This document shows positions 34,183-43,172 of a DNA stretch of 64,000 bases, one piece after another. Numbering within the stretch: the first letter of the stretch is position 1; each line of letters opens with the position of its first letter. A model generated the notes under the pieces. It worked only from the letters and a program-made list of their open reading frames with translations, was not told the DNA's origin and did not search any database. The stretch is from Bacteroidia bacterium. GTDB lineage: Bacteria; Bacteroidota; Bacteroidia; Bacteroidales; Prolixibacteraceae. The stretch covers positions 62,001-126,000 of the forward strand of contig JAPLDT010000023.1 in the NCBI GenBank assembly GCA_026391315.1. The letters run 5' to 3'. The translations under genes were made by a program, and so were the position numbers.

Positions 34183-35238
34183 TCATTGTTTTTTCTCGCA
34201 TGGAAGGTAAATAGTTATCACAAATCTCCCCTCCTCTTCCTTGATTTCCATCAGGTTGTTGCTGTTGTAAACCAGCCGCAACCGCTCCTGCACATTTTTC
34301 AGTCCGATGCCTTCCCCTTTGACGGGAGCTGCCTCTTTGTCGAAATTGTTGGTGAGGACCAGAACAGTATGATCTCCCTCTTTCCTGGCAACAAGTGAAA
34401 TATCCACCTGTTCGGATGCTTCGTAAACCCCGTATTTCACGGCATTTTCGAAAAGCGGTTGTAGCAAAAGGGTAGGGATCTGACAGTCCAGACAATCCGG
34501 TTCGACATGGAAGGAGTAAGCCATTTTATCTCCAAACCGAATTTTTTCAATCTGAAGGTAGAGGCGGATGTGGTTGATCTCCTCATTGAGCGCCACCATT
34601 TCGTTGTGTTGCTTCCGCAGCGAATAGCGCATAAAATCGGATAAAGCTATGACCATCTCATGCGCCTTCTCCGGATTGGTGAGGGTCAGTGAGGCGATAG
34701 AGTTGAGGCTGTTGAAGAGAAAATGCGGATTGATCTGGGATTTCAGGGCTCTTAACACCGCTTCTCTGACCTCCTGCTTTAACACAACTTCACGGTCAAT
34801 CTTCTCCTTATTTTTCCTGTAGAAAATGTAGAGATAGAACACCGTCGCCATCAGGGTATAGAAAATGAACCCGATGAAAATCCTGTTGGGTAGATTGTTT
34901 ACCTGATAAATAATGTATTCGGGGGAAGCAAGTAATGAACGGGCGATAAATGCAGAACAGTAAACCCAAGCCAGCGAGAGGATTATCGATGCAGCCAGGT
35001 GGGAAGAGAGCAGCTGGGCAAAAGGTTTGTCGTCCGGACTGTTGTACCTTACCACAAACCAGATGGCCATGCCGAAGGCTCCAAGCAGAAATCCGAAGAC
35101 AGTACCATCAACCACCGAAATCCCCACGGGGAGGATTTCGAAGTAGATGTTGAAACTTGCCTGGATAATCCCCAATGTGACGGGTACGATCCAGTAAAAA
35201 ACCAGGGGATATTTGTTGATAATACTGGCTTTCTCCAT
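34183..35238 (-). CDS. LytS-type sensor histidine kinase
   Basis: The 351-residue kinase has about four membrane helices in the first 140 residues: LVFYWIVPVTLGIIQASF, TVFGFLLGAFGMAIWFVV, ASIILSLAWVYCSAFIA and RIFIGFIFYTLMATVFYLYIF. The histidine is in ALKSQINPHFLFNSLNS (His ~172), the His_kinase signature of the LytS/YehU group. The ATPase part has LLLQPLFENAVKYG and GIGLKNVQERL. No separate sensory domain is visible, so signal sensing is probably within the membrane. The ATG at 35238 is five bases after the LiaF-like gene's stop. The downstream LytTR regulator is its natural partner. Confidence 0.93.
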   Translation of the reverse strand: MEKASIINKYPLVFYWIVPVTLGIIQASFNIYFEILPVGISVVDGTVFGFLLGAFGMAIWFVVRYNSPDDKPFAQLLSSHLAASIILSLAWVYCSAFIARSLLASPEYIIYQVNNLPNRIFIGFIFYTLMATVFYLYIFYRKNKEKIDREVVLKQEVREAVLRALKSQINPHFLFNSLNSIASLTLTNPEKAHEMVIALSDFMRYSLRKQHNEMVALNEEINHIRLYLQIEKIRFGDKMAYSFHVEPDCLDCQIPTLLLQPLFENAVKYGVYEASEQVDISLVARKEGDHTVLVLTNNFDKEAAPVKGEGIGLKNVQERLRLVYNSNNLMEIKEEEGRFVITIYLPCEKKQ

Positions 35239-35243
35239 TTCTA

Positions 35244-35990
35244 TCAAGGCATAGATGTAATTTCACCGCCGCCAAAGATAGCCGCACCCTTGATGACAAC
35301 TAATTTTGACTGATCGACCCTCGAAATCACAGAGTTGCCGCGCTTGTCTTCAAAACCACCGAAAATGGAAACGACTTCTGTTTTTACATTCCAGTTTTCA
35401 GGAACAATGATTTTGGTCCCTCCGAAGATGGTGGCTACATCGATGACGCATCCTTCTACCGGTTTGCAATAGAGTAGATTGATCTTTGATCCGCCGAAAA
35501 TACAAGTGATCTTCCCTCCTTTGAATTGGTCTGAAACCAGAGACAGGTTACGTCCACCAAAAATGGCTGTTTCGTCAAGAATGTCGTTTTTATCCACATC
35601 AGATCTGAAAGGGACGCCCGGCTTTCTGTTCCATTGGAAGATAAAGACGAGACCTATGATGACCAGAAATACAGGCCAGAAATTGTGAAAGAAGTGGTCG
35701 GGCAGGTCAAAAATCCGCGGTAGCAGAAAATAGGTACCTATTCCAATCAGGATGACCCCAGCAGTACCTGCCTTTCGGCTGAGGTTGTATATACCAATGA
35801 CGATCAGCAGCATTGGCCAGCTGATCAGAATGTGAGAAAAGTCGTAGGATAAAAAGTCGAGGTTTTCAAGGATTAGCAAAGTACCTATGGCGACAAAAAG
35901 TACTCCAAGGAATACCCTTGAATCGGAACCGTGGTGTCTTTTTTCTCTGCCGCTGTATACGTGGTCGTTGGGATCATTCACGATATTCAT
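35244..35990 (-). CDS. LiaF-like membrane protein with DUF5668-type N-terminus
   Basis: The product (about 248 residues from the ATG at 35990) has four membrane helices between residues 25 and 125, among them VFLGVLFVAIGTLLIL and FWPVFLVIIGLVFIF. This is the DUF5668-type pattern. The C-terminal half resembles the LiaF/antibiotic-response domain and repeats an IFGG element five times (AIFGGR, CIFGGS, TIFGGT, SIFGGF, AIFGGG), one per turn of a beta-helix-like fold. LiaF in Firmicutes inhibits the LiaS kinase. Here the gene is translationally close to a LytS-type kinase, so a similar modulating role is plausible. An in-frame TTG 24 bases upstream is less likely as a start. Confidence 0.85.
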   Translation of the reverse strand: MNIVNDPNDHVYSGREKRHHGSDSRVFLGVLFVAIGTLLILENLDFLSYDFSHILISWPMLLIVIGIYNLSRKAGTAGVILIGIGTYFLLPRIFDLPDHFFHNFWPVFLVIIGLVFIFQWNRKPGVPFRSDVDKNDILDETAIFGGRNLSLVSDQFKGGKITCIFGGSKINLLYCKPVEGCVIDVATIFGGTKIIVPENWNVKTEVVSIFGGFEDKRGNSVISRVDQSKLVVIKGAAIFGGGEITSMP

Positions 35991-36028
35991 AACTTTTGGT
36001 ATAAAGTGAGACAATGTTAATTATGACC

Positions 36029-36036
36029 CAAATGTA
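36029..36036 (-). promoter_or_regulatory. Candidate -7 box for the LiaF-like/kinase/regulator operon
   Basis: On the minus strand TACATTTG fits TAnnTTTG exactly. The predicted start of transcription near 36022 is about 30 bases before the ATG at 35990. The nearest upstream TTTG is 26 bases away rather than 19-20, so the -33 element is uncertain. Confidence 0.4.
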
Positions 36037-36111
36037 GTCTCACCGCCCAGTACGGGGAAGCACAAATCGGCCAATTAAGGAGATTAATCGGTGAATGGAG
36101 AAAATCGACCG

Positions 36112-38817
36112 TTATTGCCGTCCCGAATGGGTAATCATTCTCAACAATTCAGCATTAAACCTGTTGGCTTTCAAAAGCTTTTCCATGGTGACATGGATAC
36201 GGTATCGCCAATAGTGCAAGGCAACAGCAGGTATGTTGATTCTTTCGGCTTCAAAATCCTGACGGCGGAGTTCTTCGTCCATGGCCAGCAAATCCTGAAT
36301 TGGAAAGATGGTCCACATGGCCGGCGACCATAAGTGCTGTTGAAGGATATCTTTGGCTAGCCAAGGTTCCATTACCTTGTTAAAGGCGGCATGATTTCCC
36401 ATAATGGTTCGGAAATACCGTTCACTCTTTCCGGGATCTTCTTCCCACCATCCCCTCAGTGTTGAAGTGTCGTGGGTGGAAGTGGTACTAACTGAGAGAT
36501 AGGGAGCATCTGAAGGACGCAGAAATTCGATATTCGGATCTTTGGGCATTCGCTGCACCTCCAGACTCAGAATACCCAGTTCGTTCATGACGCCTATAAC
36601 GCAGGCCGGAATCATCCCCAAATCTTCACCGCAAACGAGCATGTTGGAGGCTTCGAGGATGGCGGGCAGTATTTTCATCGCCTGTTCCTTCCAGAATTCA
36701 TCGTGCCGGTGGTAGAAAAATTCGATGTAGAGTTCATCCAGAAGGTACCTGGTGTAGTCGCTGAGGTTCATGTAGGAATTGGTGTCGTGAAACGCAATTC
36801 TCGGATGAAAATGGGTTGGATGAGTTGGATCGCGGACAAAGAGTACCTCTGCAATCAGTGCGCAGAGTCCATCGCGGATCCTGCTCTCTTTTCCGCCCAG
36901 TTTATCCTCACTTTTGTTGGATTCAAAATATTCCCAAACCTCTCTTTGGGTCGAAAAATTAGGTTTAAGGTTGAACTTTCCGGGTTCATATTCCGATAGA
37001 AAACTGTTTTTTACCTCATCGGTAAATTCACCGAAAAGACCCCGCAGAAAATAGTCGCGGATGTATGGTTTGGTGAAGCGTTCCTCGTTAAAATTAATTC
37101 CCCGATCAATAATTTCATCCCTCGAATAGGGCAGCGCCGGATTGAAATGTCCCATCGTACCAAAAACCTGGGTGGTAGGAATCTCCCAGATCCGGAAGAA
37201 ACCAACAATATGGTCAATCCGGAAGGCATCGAAATAGTGAGACATCTGTTTCAATCTGCTTTTCCACCATTTGTAGCCATCTTTGGCCATCACCTCCCAG
37301 TTGTATGTCGGGAAACCCCAGTTTTGACCCTGGTCTGCGAAATCATCAGGCGGGGCGCCTGCTTGCTGTGAAAGGTTAAATAGATCGGGCTGGGTCCACG
37401 CTTCGACGCTGTTGGGACTAATGCCTATCGGGATATCACCTTTCAGCACAATTGAGTTTCCGCGGGCATAGGCGACTGATTCGCTCAATTGTTTGTGGGC
37501 GTGGTATTGAATGAAATAATGAACTGCGATATCGGGATAGCACCTGTTTTTTGGAGAAACAAGTTTCTGAATCTCCTCCTTGTTAAACTTTTGAAACTCT
37601 TTCCATTGTCTGAAATTGGCTGTTTTATTCTGATCCCTCAGGTAACAGAAGGCAGCATATGGGACCAACCATTCTTTGTTTTGTTCAAAAAATTCAAGAT
37701 AGGCCAGGTTTCTAAGGAAGGAATCCATATGCTGGTCGAAAATCAGTTTGAAAAATTTCGACTTCATTTTGTGAACCTCCTCGTAGTGAACTGATTCCTG
37801 TGCATTGAAACCCGCCAGTGTCTGAATAAAACCCACCATCAAAGCTTCGTCGTCGAGTACCCCGATTTTGGTAATGTTGATGAAAACAGGATGGAGCGCC
37901 ATCGCGGAGATGGATTTGTAGGGATAAGAGTCGACCCAGCTATGTGTGGAGACCGTCTCATTCAATGGTAAAAGTTGGATCAGTTTAAGTCCGCATTTTT
38001 TGGACCAATCCACCAGTTGACAGAGATCTGTAAATTCGCCGATACCACCGCTGTGCTCAGTGCGGATCGAGAACAACGGAACAGCAACGCCGGCACCTTT
38101 CCACTTACCACTGTTTTGCCTGAACTTTTCGTCTGTATGAACCTTCAGGGATTGGTCTGATTGACATACGAAATCCCTGATGACCCGGTTATTTCCCTCT
38201 TCCCATTCGATCACACGTTTGTTGTCGGGGTCGAAGATGACATATTTGTAATGCATTGGAAAGTTGAGGTTCGATGCATCCAGATCGACTTTCCACAAAG
38301 GGGCCTGGCTATCGTCCATAACTACTGCTTCCGACTCCTTCCATGCTCCAAGTACTGTTTCTGCTCCCAATACTGCTAGCTTGTATTCAGGAGGAATGGC
38401 GGGTGTATGAAGTTGCAGACGCAGTGTCCGCCGAGGTGGTTTTTTGTCCCGTTTTTGTTCAGTAGCAGCCCTTTTCAGCAACACATTCTGGAAAGCTGCA
38501 GCATAGAGAACGTTTTCGGGGTCACTACTGCTGCGCCAGAAATCCCGTAATCGAATTTCATCGACCTCTTTATTTAATGTTATTTTTCTTTTTGGGCCCC
38601 ATTCCCAAAGGTAAACGCCCGGACTTTTTTGAAGGATGTATTTGTATTCCAGGGAATCGGCCTCAGTTTCAATGGTACACTGCCATTCACCGGGATATTG
38701 ATTTTTTAGTGGAATCGCTTTTTGCGGATCCCACTGACCAAATTGAGTCGTTGAGCCGGAAACAAAAAGCATCTCTCCCCAAGTTGTCTGGTAATCGATT
38801 TTAAAAGAAAGTCTCAT
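36112..38817 (-). CDS. malQ: 4-alpha-glucanotransferase with two N-terminal starch-binding modules
   Basis: The 901-residue GH77 enzyme transfers maltodextrin chains in the cytosol. Residues 1-95 and 125-225 look like two CBM20 modules (LFVSGSTTQFGQWDPQKA, then LGAETVLGAWKESEAV). The barrel follows with WKGAGVAVPLFSIRTEHSGGIGEFTDL. The catalytic nucleophile is in FDAFRIDHIVGFFRIWEIP, the acid/base in LVCGEDLGMIP and the third acid in STTSTHDTSTLRGWW. This CBM20-CBM20-GH77 layout is the DPE2-like form known in plants and many Bacteroidota. No signal peptide is present. It lies upstream of the regulator operon and shares an alpha-glucan role with pulA. Confidence 0.94.
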   Translation of the reverse strand: MRLSFKIDYQTTWGEMLFVSGSTTQFGQWDPQKAIPLKNQYPGEWQCTIETEADSLEYKYILQKSPGVYLWEWGPKRKITLNKEVDEIRLRDFWRSSSDPENVLYAAAFQNVLLKRAATEQKRDKKPPRRTLRLQLHTPAIPPEYKLAVLGAETVLGAWKESEAVVMDDSQAPLWKVDLDASNLNFPMHYKYVIFDPDNKRVIEWEEGNNRVIRDFVCQSDQSLKVHTDEKFRQNSGKWKGAGVAVPLFSIRTEHSGGIGEFTDLCQLVDWSKKCGLKLIQLLPLNETVSTHSWVDSYPYKSISAMALHPVFINITKIGVLDDEALMVGFIQTLAGFNAQESVHYEEVHKMKSKFFKLIFDQHMDSFLRNLAYLEFFEQNKEWLVPYAAFCYLRDQNKTANFRQWKEFQKFNKEEIQKLVSPKNRCYPDIAVHYFIQYHAHKQLSESVAYARGNSIVLKGDIPIGISPNSVEAWTQPDLFNLSQQAGAPPDDFADQGQNWGFPTYNWEVMAKDGYKWWKSRLKQMSHYFDAFRIDHIVGFFRIWEIPTTQVFGTMGHFNPALPYSRDEIIDRGINFNEERFTKPYIRDYFLRGLFGEFTDEVKNSFLSEYEPGKFNLKPNFSTQREVWEYFESNKSEDKLGGKESRIRDGLCALIAEVLFVRDPTHPTHFHPRIAFHDTNSYMNLSDYTRYLLDELYIEFFYHRHDEFWKEQAMKILPAILEASNMLVCGEDLGMIPACVIGVMNELGILSLEVQRMPKDPNIEFLRPSDAPYLSVSTTSTHDTSTLRGWWEEDPGKSERYFRTIMGNHAAFNKVMEPWLAKDILQQHLWSPAMWTIFPIQDLLAMDEELRRQDFEAERINIPAVALHYWRYRIHVTMEKLLKANRFNAELLRMITHSGRQ

Positions 38818-38991
38818 TTTTCTCCTCCTTCCCTTTTGTCAGGTTGGTTGTTGCACTGCAACTTCAAATTTACAAATCTGTTGTCTAATAATGAAGATTT
38901 AGAAAGTAAATATTCTTCATCAGAACCCTTTGTACAATTTTTGCGTATGATTCAGTAAATAAAATAATTATAGCTTGACAAGAATCTCACA

Positions 38992-40353
38992 ATGAATACA
39001 GATTTTACATCTACGCCATTGCCTAAATTGATTCGGATAATTGCCTTTCCTTCTAGTATTGGCCTGATATTTAATACGTTATTTAATGTCATAGATACTT
39101 ATTACGGAGGGTTGGTTTCAACCACAGCGCTGGCAGCATTGTCTCTCTCCTTTCCCGTTTTTTTCATTGTCCTTTCAATTGGTATGGGAATGGGAACAGG
39201 GGCAACTGCCTTGATTTCCTCTTCTTTGGGGGCCGGAGAAAAAAAGAAGGCAGGAATCTATGCTGCTCAGGCCATCACCTTGTCCTTTTTTAATGCGATT
39301 TTGCTTACTGTTGTTGGCATATTGTTGGCGCCACATCTGTTAAAGTTGTTGGGAGCTAAAGACGAATACCTTGGAATTGCTGTTGCTTACATGAACATCA
39401 TCTTATCAGGGACACTCTTTTTCTTGCTCAACAGCACACTGAACGCTACACTTACCTCCAGGGGAGATACCAAAACTTACCGAAATTTTTTGGTAGCAGG
39501 ATTTTTTCTCAATGTGGTGATGGATCCATGGTTTATGTACGGAGGATTTGGAATTCCTGCCATGGGTGTTGGCGGGATAGGGTTCTCAACTGTTATCATA
39601 CAGATTATGGGCTCAGGATACCTGATTTACCGGATCAAAAAGAGAAAAATCATGGAAGGGATCAGTTTGAAGGAATTTATTCCCCAAAAGAGACCGATGC
39701 TCGATCTTTTCAAACAAGGCTTCCCGGCTAGTCTAAACATGATGACTGTCGCAATTGGGATATTTGTGATCACCTATTTCGCGGGCAAATTTGGGAAGGA
39801 GGCCGTTGCCGCTTATGGAATAGCCACCAGGATTGAACAATTGGCGCTGTTGCCAACCATTGGATTAAACATTGCCGCCCTGACCATTGCCGCGCAGAAT
39901 TTTGGCGCCGGGCTGCCCGGGAGGGTGATTGATTCGTGGAAATTAAACATCATCTACGGGTTATTGATCATCTTGATGGGGATCATCGGTGTTGCCTTCT
40001 TTTCTGAGCCACTGATGAAAATTTTTACCTCAGACCCGAATGTCATTTCTATCGGTGTAGAGTATCTCCATGTTGCGGTTCTTTTCTTCTGCGCATACAT
40101 TTTCCTGAATATCTCGGTGTCGACGCTTCAGGGGATTAAAAAGCCGATGTATGCCATTTTTGTGGGAACCTACCGGCAATTTTTACTGCCATTGCCCCTC
40201 TTCCTGCTGCTTTCCGTGCATCTGGGCTGGGGAACCAAAGGAATCTGGTGGGGAATCTTCTTTGCCAACTGGAGTGCGGCAATTTTTACTATTTTCTATA
40301 CCCGAAGCAGGCTTCGAAAATTACAAATGCCTAGAGTGCCTAAAGTGTACTAA
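38992..40353 (+). CDS. MATE family efflux transporter
   Basis: The 453-residue inner-membrane protein has about twelve helices. Its start, STPLPKLIRIIAFPSSIGLIFNTLFNVIDTYYGG, is typical of the DinF/NorM-like MATE family. The internal repeat is seen at residue 230 (PMLDLFKQGFPASLNMMTVAIGIFVITYFAGKFG). MATE proteins export drugs or metabolites using Na+ or H+ gradients. The substrate is unknown. The last residues (KLQMPRVPKVY) and the TAA stop are encoded by the CTAAAGTG repeat, so the C-terminus has been altered by the element. The membrane core is intact. Confidence 0.92.
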   Translation: MNTDFTSTPLPKLIRIIAFPSSIGLIFNTLFNVIDTYYGGLVSTTALAALSLSFPVFFIVLSIGMGMGTGATALISSSLGAGEKKKAGIYAAQAITLSFFNAILLTVVGILLAPHLLKLLGAKDEYLGIAVAYMNIILSGTLFFLLNSTLNATLTSRGDTKTYRNFLVAGFFLNVVMDPWFMYGGFGIPAMGVGGIGFSTVIIQIMGSGYLIYRIKKRKIMEGISLKEFIPQKRPMLDLFKQGFPASLNMMTVAIGIFVITYFAGKFGKEAVAAYGIATRIEQLALLPTIGLNIAALTIAAQNFGAGLPGRVIDSWKLNIIYGLLIILMGIIGVAFFSEPLMKIFTSDPNVISIGVEYLHVAVLFFCAYIFLNISVSTLQGIKKPMYAIFVGTYRQFLLPLPLFLLLSVHLGWGTKGIWWGIFFANWSAAIFTIFYTRSRLRKLQMPRVPKVY

Positions 40354-40446
40354 AGTGCCTAAAGTACTTCCATTCAATTATTTGCTTAATACTTGGGAGT
40401 CCCCAACTTTAGGCATTCTAGGCATTTTAAATACTTTAGGCACTTA
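40325..40446. repeat. CTAAAGTG-family inverted element between convergent genes
   Basis: The left arm (40325-40370) is a string of AGTGCCTAA-like units ending in AAAGTACTT. The loop is 35 bases with GGGAGTCCCC near its right side. The right arm (40405-40446) reads AACTTTAGGCATTCTAGG and so on, the inverse of the left. The MATE stop codon and the glnS stop codon both lie inside it. It therefore fills the whole convergent gap and may terminate both genes. Confidence 0.8.
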
Positions 40447-42108
40447 TTTCTTGGAATTGTCCTTCAAAGAAACAGTCCTGTTAAATACCAACTTTTCGCT
40501 TGTAGAGTCAGGATCCACATTGAAATAGCCCAATCTTTCGAACTGGAAATTGGTTAACGGAGCTGCATGATCAACGAATGGCTCGACAAAACAATTATCC
40601 AGGGTTTTCAACGATTCCGGATTCAGAAACTCCAGAAAATCTTTGTCCTTGTGTCCGTCAGGATCCGGATCTGTAAACAGCCGGTCGTAGAGCCTTACTT
40701 CGCAAGTGCGGGCACCTGAAGCGGCCACCCAATGGAGGGTTGCCTTCACTTTGCGTCCATCGGGGGCATTACCACCTTTGGTCTCCGGATCGTATGTGCA
40801 ATGCAATTCGACGACATTCCCGGCAGGGTCTTTGATAACCTCATTGCATTTGATATAATAGGCATAGCGTAATCGAACCTCTTTCCCGGGAGCAAGACGG
40901 TAGAATTTTGAAGAGGGTTCTTCCATAAAATCTTCCCGCTCGATGTAAATCTCCCTGGAGAAGGGTACTTTTCGTTTTCCCATGCTTTCATCTTCGGGAT
41001 TATTGACGGCATCAACCTCTTCAACTTCACCCCCGGGATAATTGGTCAGGACAATTTTCAGCGGATCAGTAACACACATCACACGCTGAGCCCTTTTGTT
41101 CAGGTCTTCCCGGATACAAAACTCCAGCAATGCGACATCCGTTACGCCATCCACTTTTGTAATCCCCACCAAATCGGCAAAATTGCGGATGGATTCCGGT
41201 GTATATCCTCTCCGGCGCAGTCCACAGATGGTGGGCATTCTCGGGTCGTCCCAATCTTTGACATATCCCTCTTTGACCAATTGAAGCAATTTCCGTTTGC
41301 TCATCACGGTTGAGGTAATGTTCAGACGTGAAAATTCGATTTGCCTTGGCCGGTAATCAGAATCTTTCAACTCATCAACAAACCAGTCATAAAGCGGACG
41401 GTGAACCTCAAATTCGAGGGTACAGATAGAATGGGTGATTCCCTCCCAGTAATCCGACTGGCCATGGGCATAATCGTACATTGGGTAGATGCACCATTTA
41501 TCACCGGTACGGTGGTGGGGTTGTTTCAATATGCGGTACATCAGCGGATCACGCATGTGCATGTTGGGTGAAGACATGTCTATTTTTGCCCTGAGCACAC
41601 AGTCGCCTTCATTGTATTTTCCGGCCTTCATATCTTCAAATATCTGAAGATTCAGCTCCGGGGCACTGTTTCGGGTCGGGCTCTCAATTCCGGGACGGGT
41701 AGGGGTTCCGCGCTGCTCGCTGATCACCTCCTGGCTCTGAAAATCTATATATGCCTTCCCTCTTTTGATCAACTCCACAGCAAAATCATACAGTTTATCG
41801 AAATAATCGGATGCATAGAAAAGACGGTCTTCCCAGTCGAATCCCAGCCATTTTACATCCTCCATGATCGAATCGACATACTCGGTCTCCTCTTTGGCAG
41901 GATTGGTATCGTCGAAACGGAGGTTGGTGATGCCGCCAAAAAGTTTGGCTGTGCCAAAATTCAGACAGATCGACTTCGCATGACCGATGTGCAGATAGCC
42001 ATTGGGTTCGGGTGGGAAACGGGTATGGACCCTTTTGCCATTTTTACCTGCCGCCAGATCATCCACGATCTGTTGTTGAATGAAATTTTTTGGAACGATT
42101 GGATCCAT
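40444..42108 (-). CDS. glnS: Glutaminyl-tRNA synthetase
   Basis: This class I synthetase charges tRNA-Gln. The motif [20 protein letters not shown] carries HIGH. The KMSKS equivalent is [17 protein letters not shown] and [13 protein letters not shown] are typical. From the ATG at 42108 the protein has about 554 residues, normal for the bacterial/eukaryotic GlnRS type. An in-frame upstream start would add twelve residues without family match. The two-domain anticodon-binding C-terminus is complete, and the stop lies at the end of the repeat arm. Confidence 0.96.
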   Translation of the reverse strand: MDPIVPKNFIQQQIVDDLAAGKNGKRVHTRFPPEPNGYLHIGHAKSICLNFGTAKLFGGITNLRFDDTNPAKEETEYVDSIMEDVKWLGFDWEDRLFYASDYFDKLYDFAVELIKRGKAYIDFQSQEVISEQRGTPTRPGIESPTRNSAPELNLQIFEDMKAGKYNEGDCVLRAKIDMSSPNMHMRDPLMYRILKQPHHRTGDKWCIYPMYDYAHGQSDYWEGITHSICTLEFEVHRPLYDWFVDELKDSDYRPRQIEFSRLNITSTVMSKRKLLQLVKEGYVKDWDDPRMPTICGLRRRGYTPESIRNFADLVGITKVDGVTDVALLEFCIREDLNKRAQRVMCVTDPLKIVLTNYPGGEVEEVDAVNNPEDESMGKRKVPFSREIYIEREDFMEEPSSKFYRLAPGKEVRLRYAYYIKCNEVIKDPAGNVVELHCTYDPETKGGNAPDGRKVKATLHWVAASGARTCEVRLYDRLFTDPDPDGHKDKDFLEFLNPESLKTLDNCFVEPFVDHAAPLTNFQFERLGYFNVDPDSTSEKLVFNRTVSLKDNSKK

Positions 42109-42141
42109 GATCACTAACTTAATATTTTTTTCTTTGTACAA

Positions 42142-42266
42142 CAAGTGCCTAAAGTGAACTAAAGTGACTAAAATGCCTAAAGTACTTCGTCATGCGCTTG
42201 ATTTGTTCCAATGCCCGGAGTCCCTAACTTTAGGCACTCTAGTCACTTTAGGCACTTTAGTCACTC
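42142..42266. repeat. CTAAAGTG-family inverted element upstream of glnS
   Basis: The left arm (42142-42187) reads AAGTGCCTAAAGTGAAC and on to AAAGTACTT. The loop of about 38 bases contains CGGAGTCCCT. The right arm (42226-42266) reads AACTTTAGGCACTCTAGTCA and so on. Both the AAAGTACTT end and the GGAGTCCC loop agree with the copy at 40325-40446. The element separates the divergent glnS and folB genes. The remaining part of the 42109-42438 gap is covered by the entry at 42343. Confidence 0.8.
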
Positions 42267-42342
42267 TCCGCAAAGGTAACAAGAGTTGTTTAGACACGGA
42301 AGAAAAAAATTGGATTAAAAAATGAGCTAAATTTGGTCTAGT

Positions 42343-42406
42343 ATTACACAGAGAAAATATTAATTCTAATTGGGAATAGAAATTGTTAGTGTATTATTCT
42401 CTGTGT
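42343..42406. repeat. Short ACACAGAG palindrome (gene-less relative of the GxxExxY flanks)
   Basis: ACACAGAGAA (42346-42355) is exactly inverted at 42397-42406, and both sit next to TATTA-like bases as in the arms at 7096 and 7543. About 40 AT-rich bases lie between. It may be a remnant or minimal version of the same family. Confidence 0.6.
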
Positions 42407-42438
42407 TAAAAATTTGACTGTCACCAAATATTCAGACT

Positions 42439-42789
42439 ATGGGAATCATTGAACTGGAAGGAATGGAGTTTTATGCATACCACGGCTATTTCAAGAGTGA
42501 AAGGATCGTTGGCAATCGGTTCGAAGTGAATCTCTCGATTGAAACCGATTGCGAAACTGCAGCCCAGAGTGATCACCTTGCGGATGCATTAAACTACGAA
42601 GGGATCTACCGTCTGGTTAAAGAGGAGATGCACCAGCGCTCGCATTTGCTCGAACATGTTGCAGGCCGGATCCTTACCAGGATACACAATGAATACAAAG
42701 GAATAGGCGTTGTTCGGGTGAAGATCTCCAAAGCAAGGCCTCCCATGGGTGGTCATATCAAGGCAGTTAGCGTAACCATGGAGCGATAA
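42439..42789 (+). CDS. folB: Dihydroneopterin aldolase
   Basis: FolB turns 7,8-dihydroneopterin into 6-hydroxymethyl-dihydropterin and glycolaldehyde in folate synthesis. The 116-residue chain has the family pattern: MEFYAYHGYFKSERIVGNRFEVN with the conserved Tyr-His-Gly, ALNYEGIYRLVKEEM, HLLEHVAGRIL and the C-terminal KISKARPPMGG lysine. Length is full. It is followed by tRNA-Cys 64 bases later, probably on the same transcript. Confidence 0.94.
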   Translation: MGIIELEGMEFYAYHGYFKSERIVGNRFEVNLSIETDCETAAQSDHLADALNYEGIYRLVKEEMHQRSHLLEHVAGRILTRIHNEYKGIGVVRVKISKARPPMGGHIKAVSVTMER

Positions 42790-42853
42790 GCCGGAATTTT
42801 CTGTTCCCGGTTTTCCTGCCAAAGAAATTTCCCTATATTTGCAACCTGAAAAC

Positions 42854-42924
42854 GGTCGGTTGGCCGAGTGGCTAGGCAGCGGTCTGCAAAACCGTGTACG
42901 GCGGTTCGAATCCGCCATCGACCT
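42854..42924 (+). tRNA. tRNA-Cys (anticodon GCA)
   Basis: The 71-base gene folds into a full cloverleaf. The acceptor arm GGTCGGT pairs with ATCGACC with one G-U pair. The anticodon loop CTGCAAA gives GCA at 42886-42888. The T arm is GCGG-TTCGAAT-CCGC. The unpaired base 73 is T, the usual discriminator of cysteine tRNAs. The 3' CCA is not encoded. The short D arm GGCCGAGTGGCTAGGC is normal. Confidence 0.96.
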
Positions 42925-42943
42925 CAATTATTGCATTTATATT

Positions 42944-42985
42944 AATCGCTTGAAATACTAAAACATGGTATTTCAAGCGATTTTC
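42944..42985 (+). terminator. Terminator after tRNA-Cys
   Basis: A perfect 15-bp stem, AATCGCTTGAAATAC (42944-42958) with its exact inverse at 42968-42982, encloses a 9-base loop. It is followed by TTCTTT. It lies 20 bases after the tRNA and would end the folB-tRNA transcript. A region of about 190 bp with no feature follows up to 43172. Confidence 0.85.
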
Positions 42986-43172
42986 TTTAAAATGCTACCC
43001 CAGCGCGGCGGGGTAAGATTCAATCTGTCGGAGAAAATATGTTAATCTTCAACCTAACATGAAGAAATAAAAATATGGCCTTGCACTTTTTCACTTCATA
43101 ATTGTAGATTTGAATAAATGAATAGACAACCAACCGAAATAATTTCTTCCATTTTTTAAATCTGTTATAACT

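Noticed and set aside
43000-43172. Promoter or small gene between tRNA-Cys and the thioredoxin-like gene
   Set aside because: Only AT-rich sequence was seen; no TAnnTTTG box with correct spacing and no frame with support.
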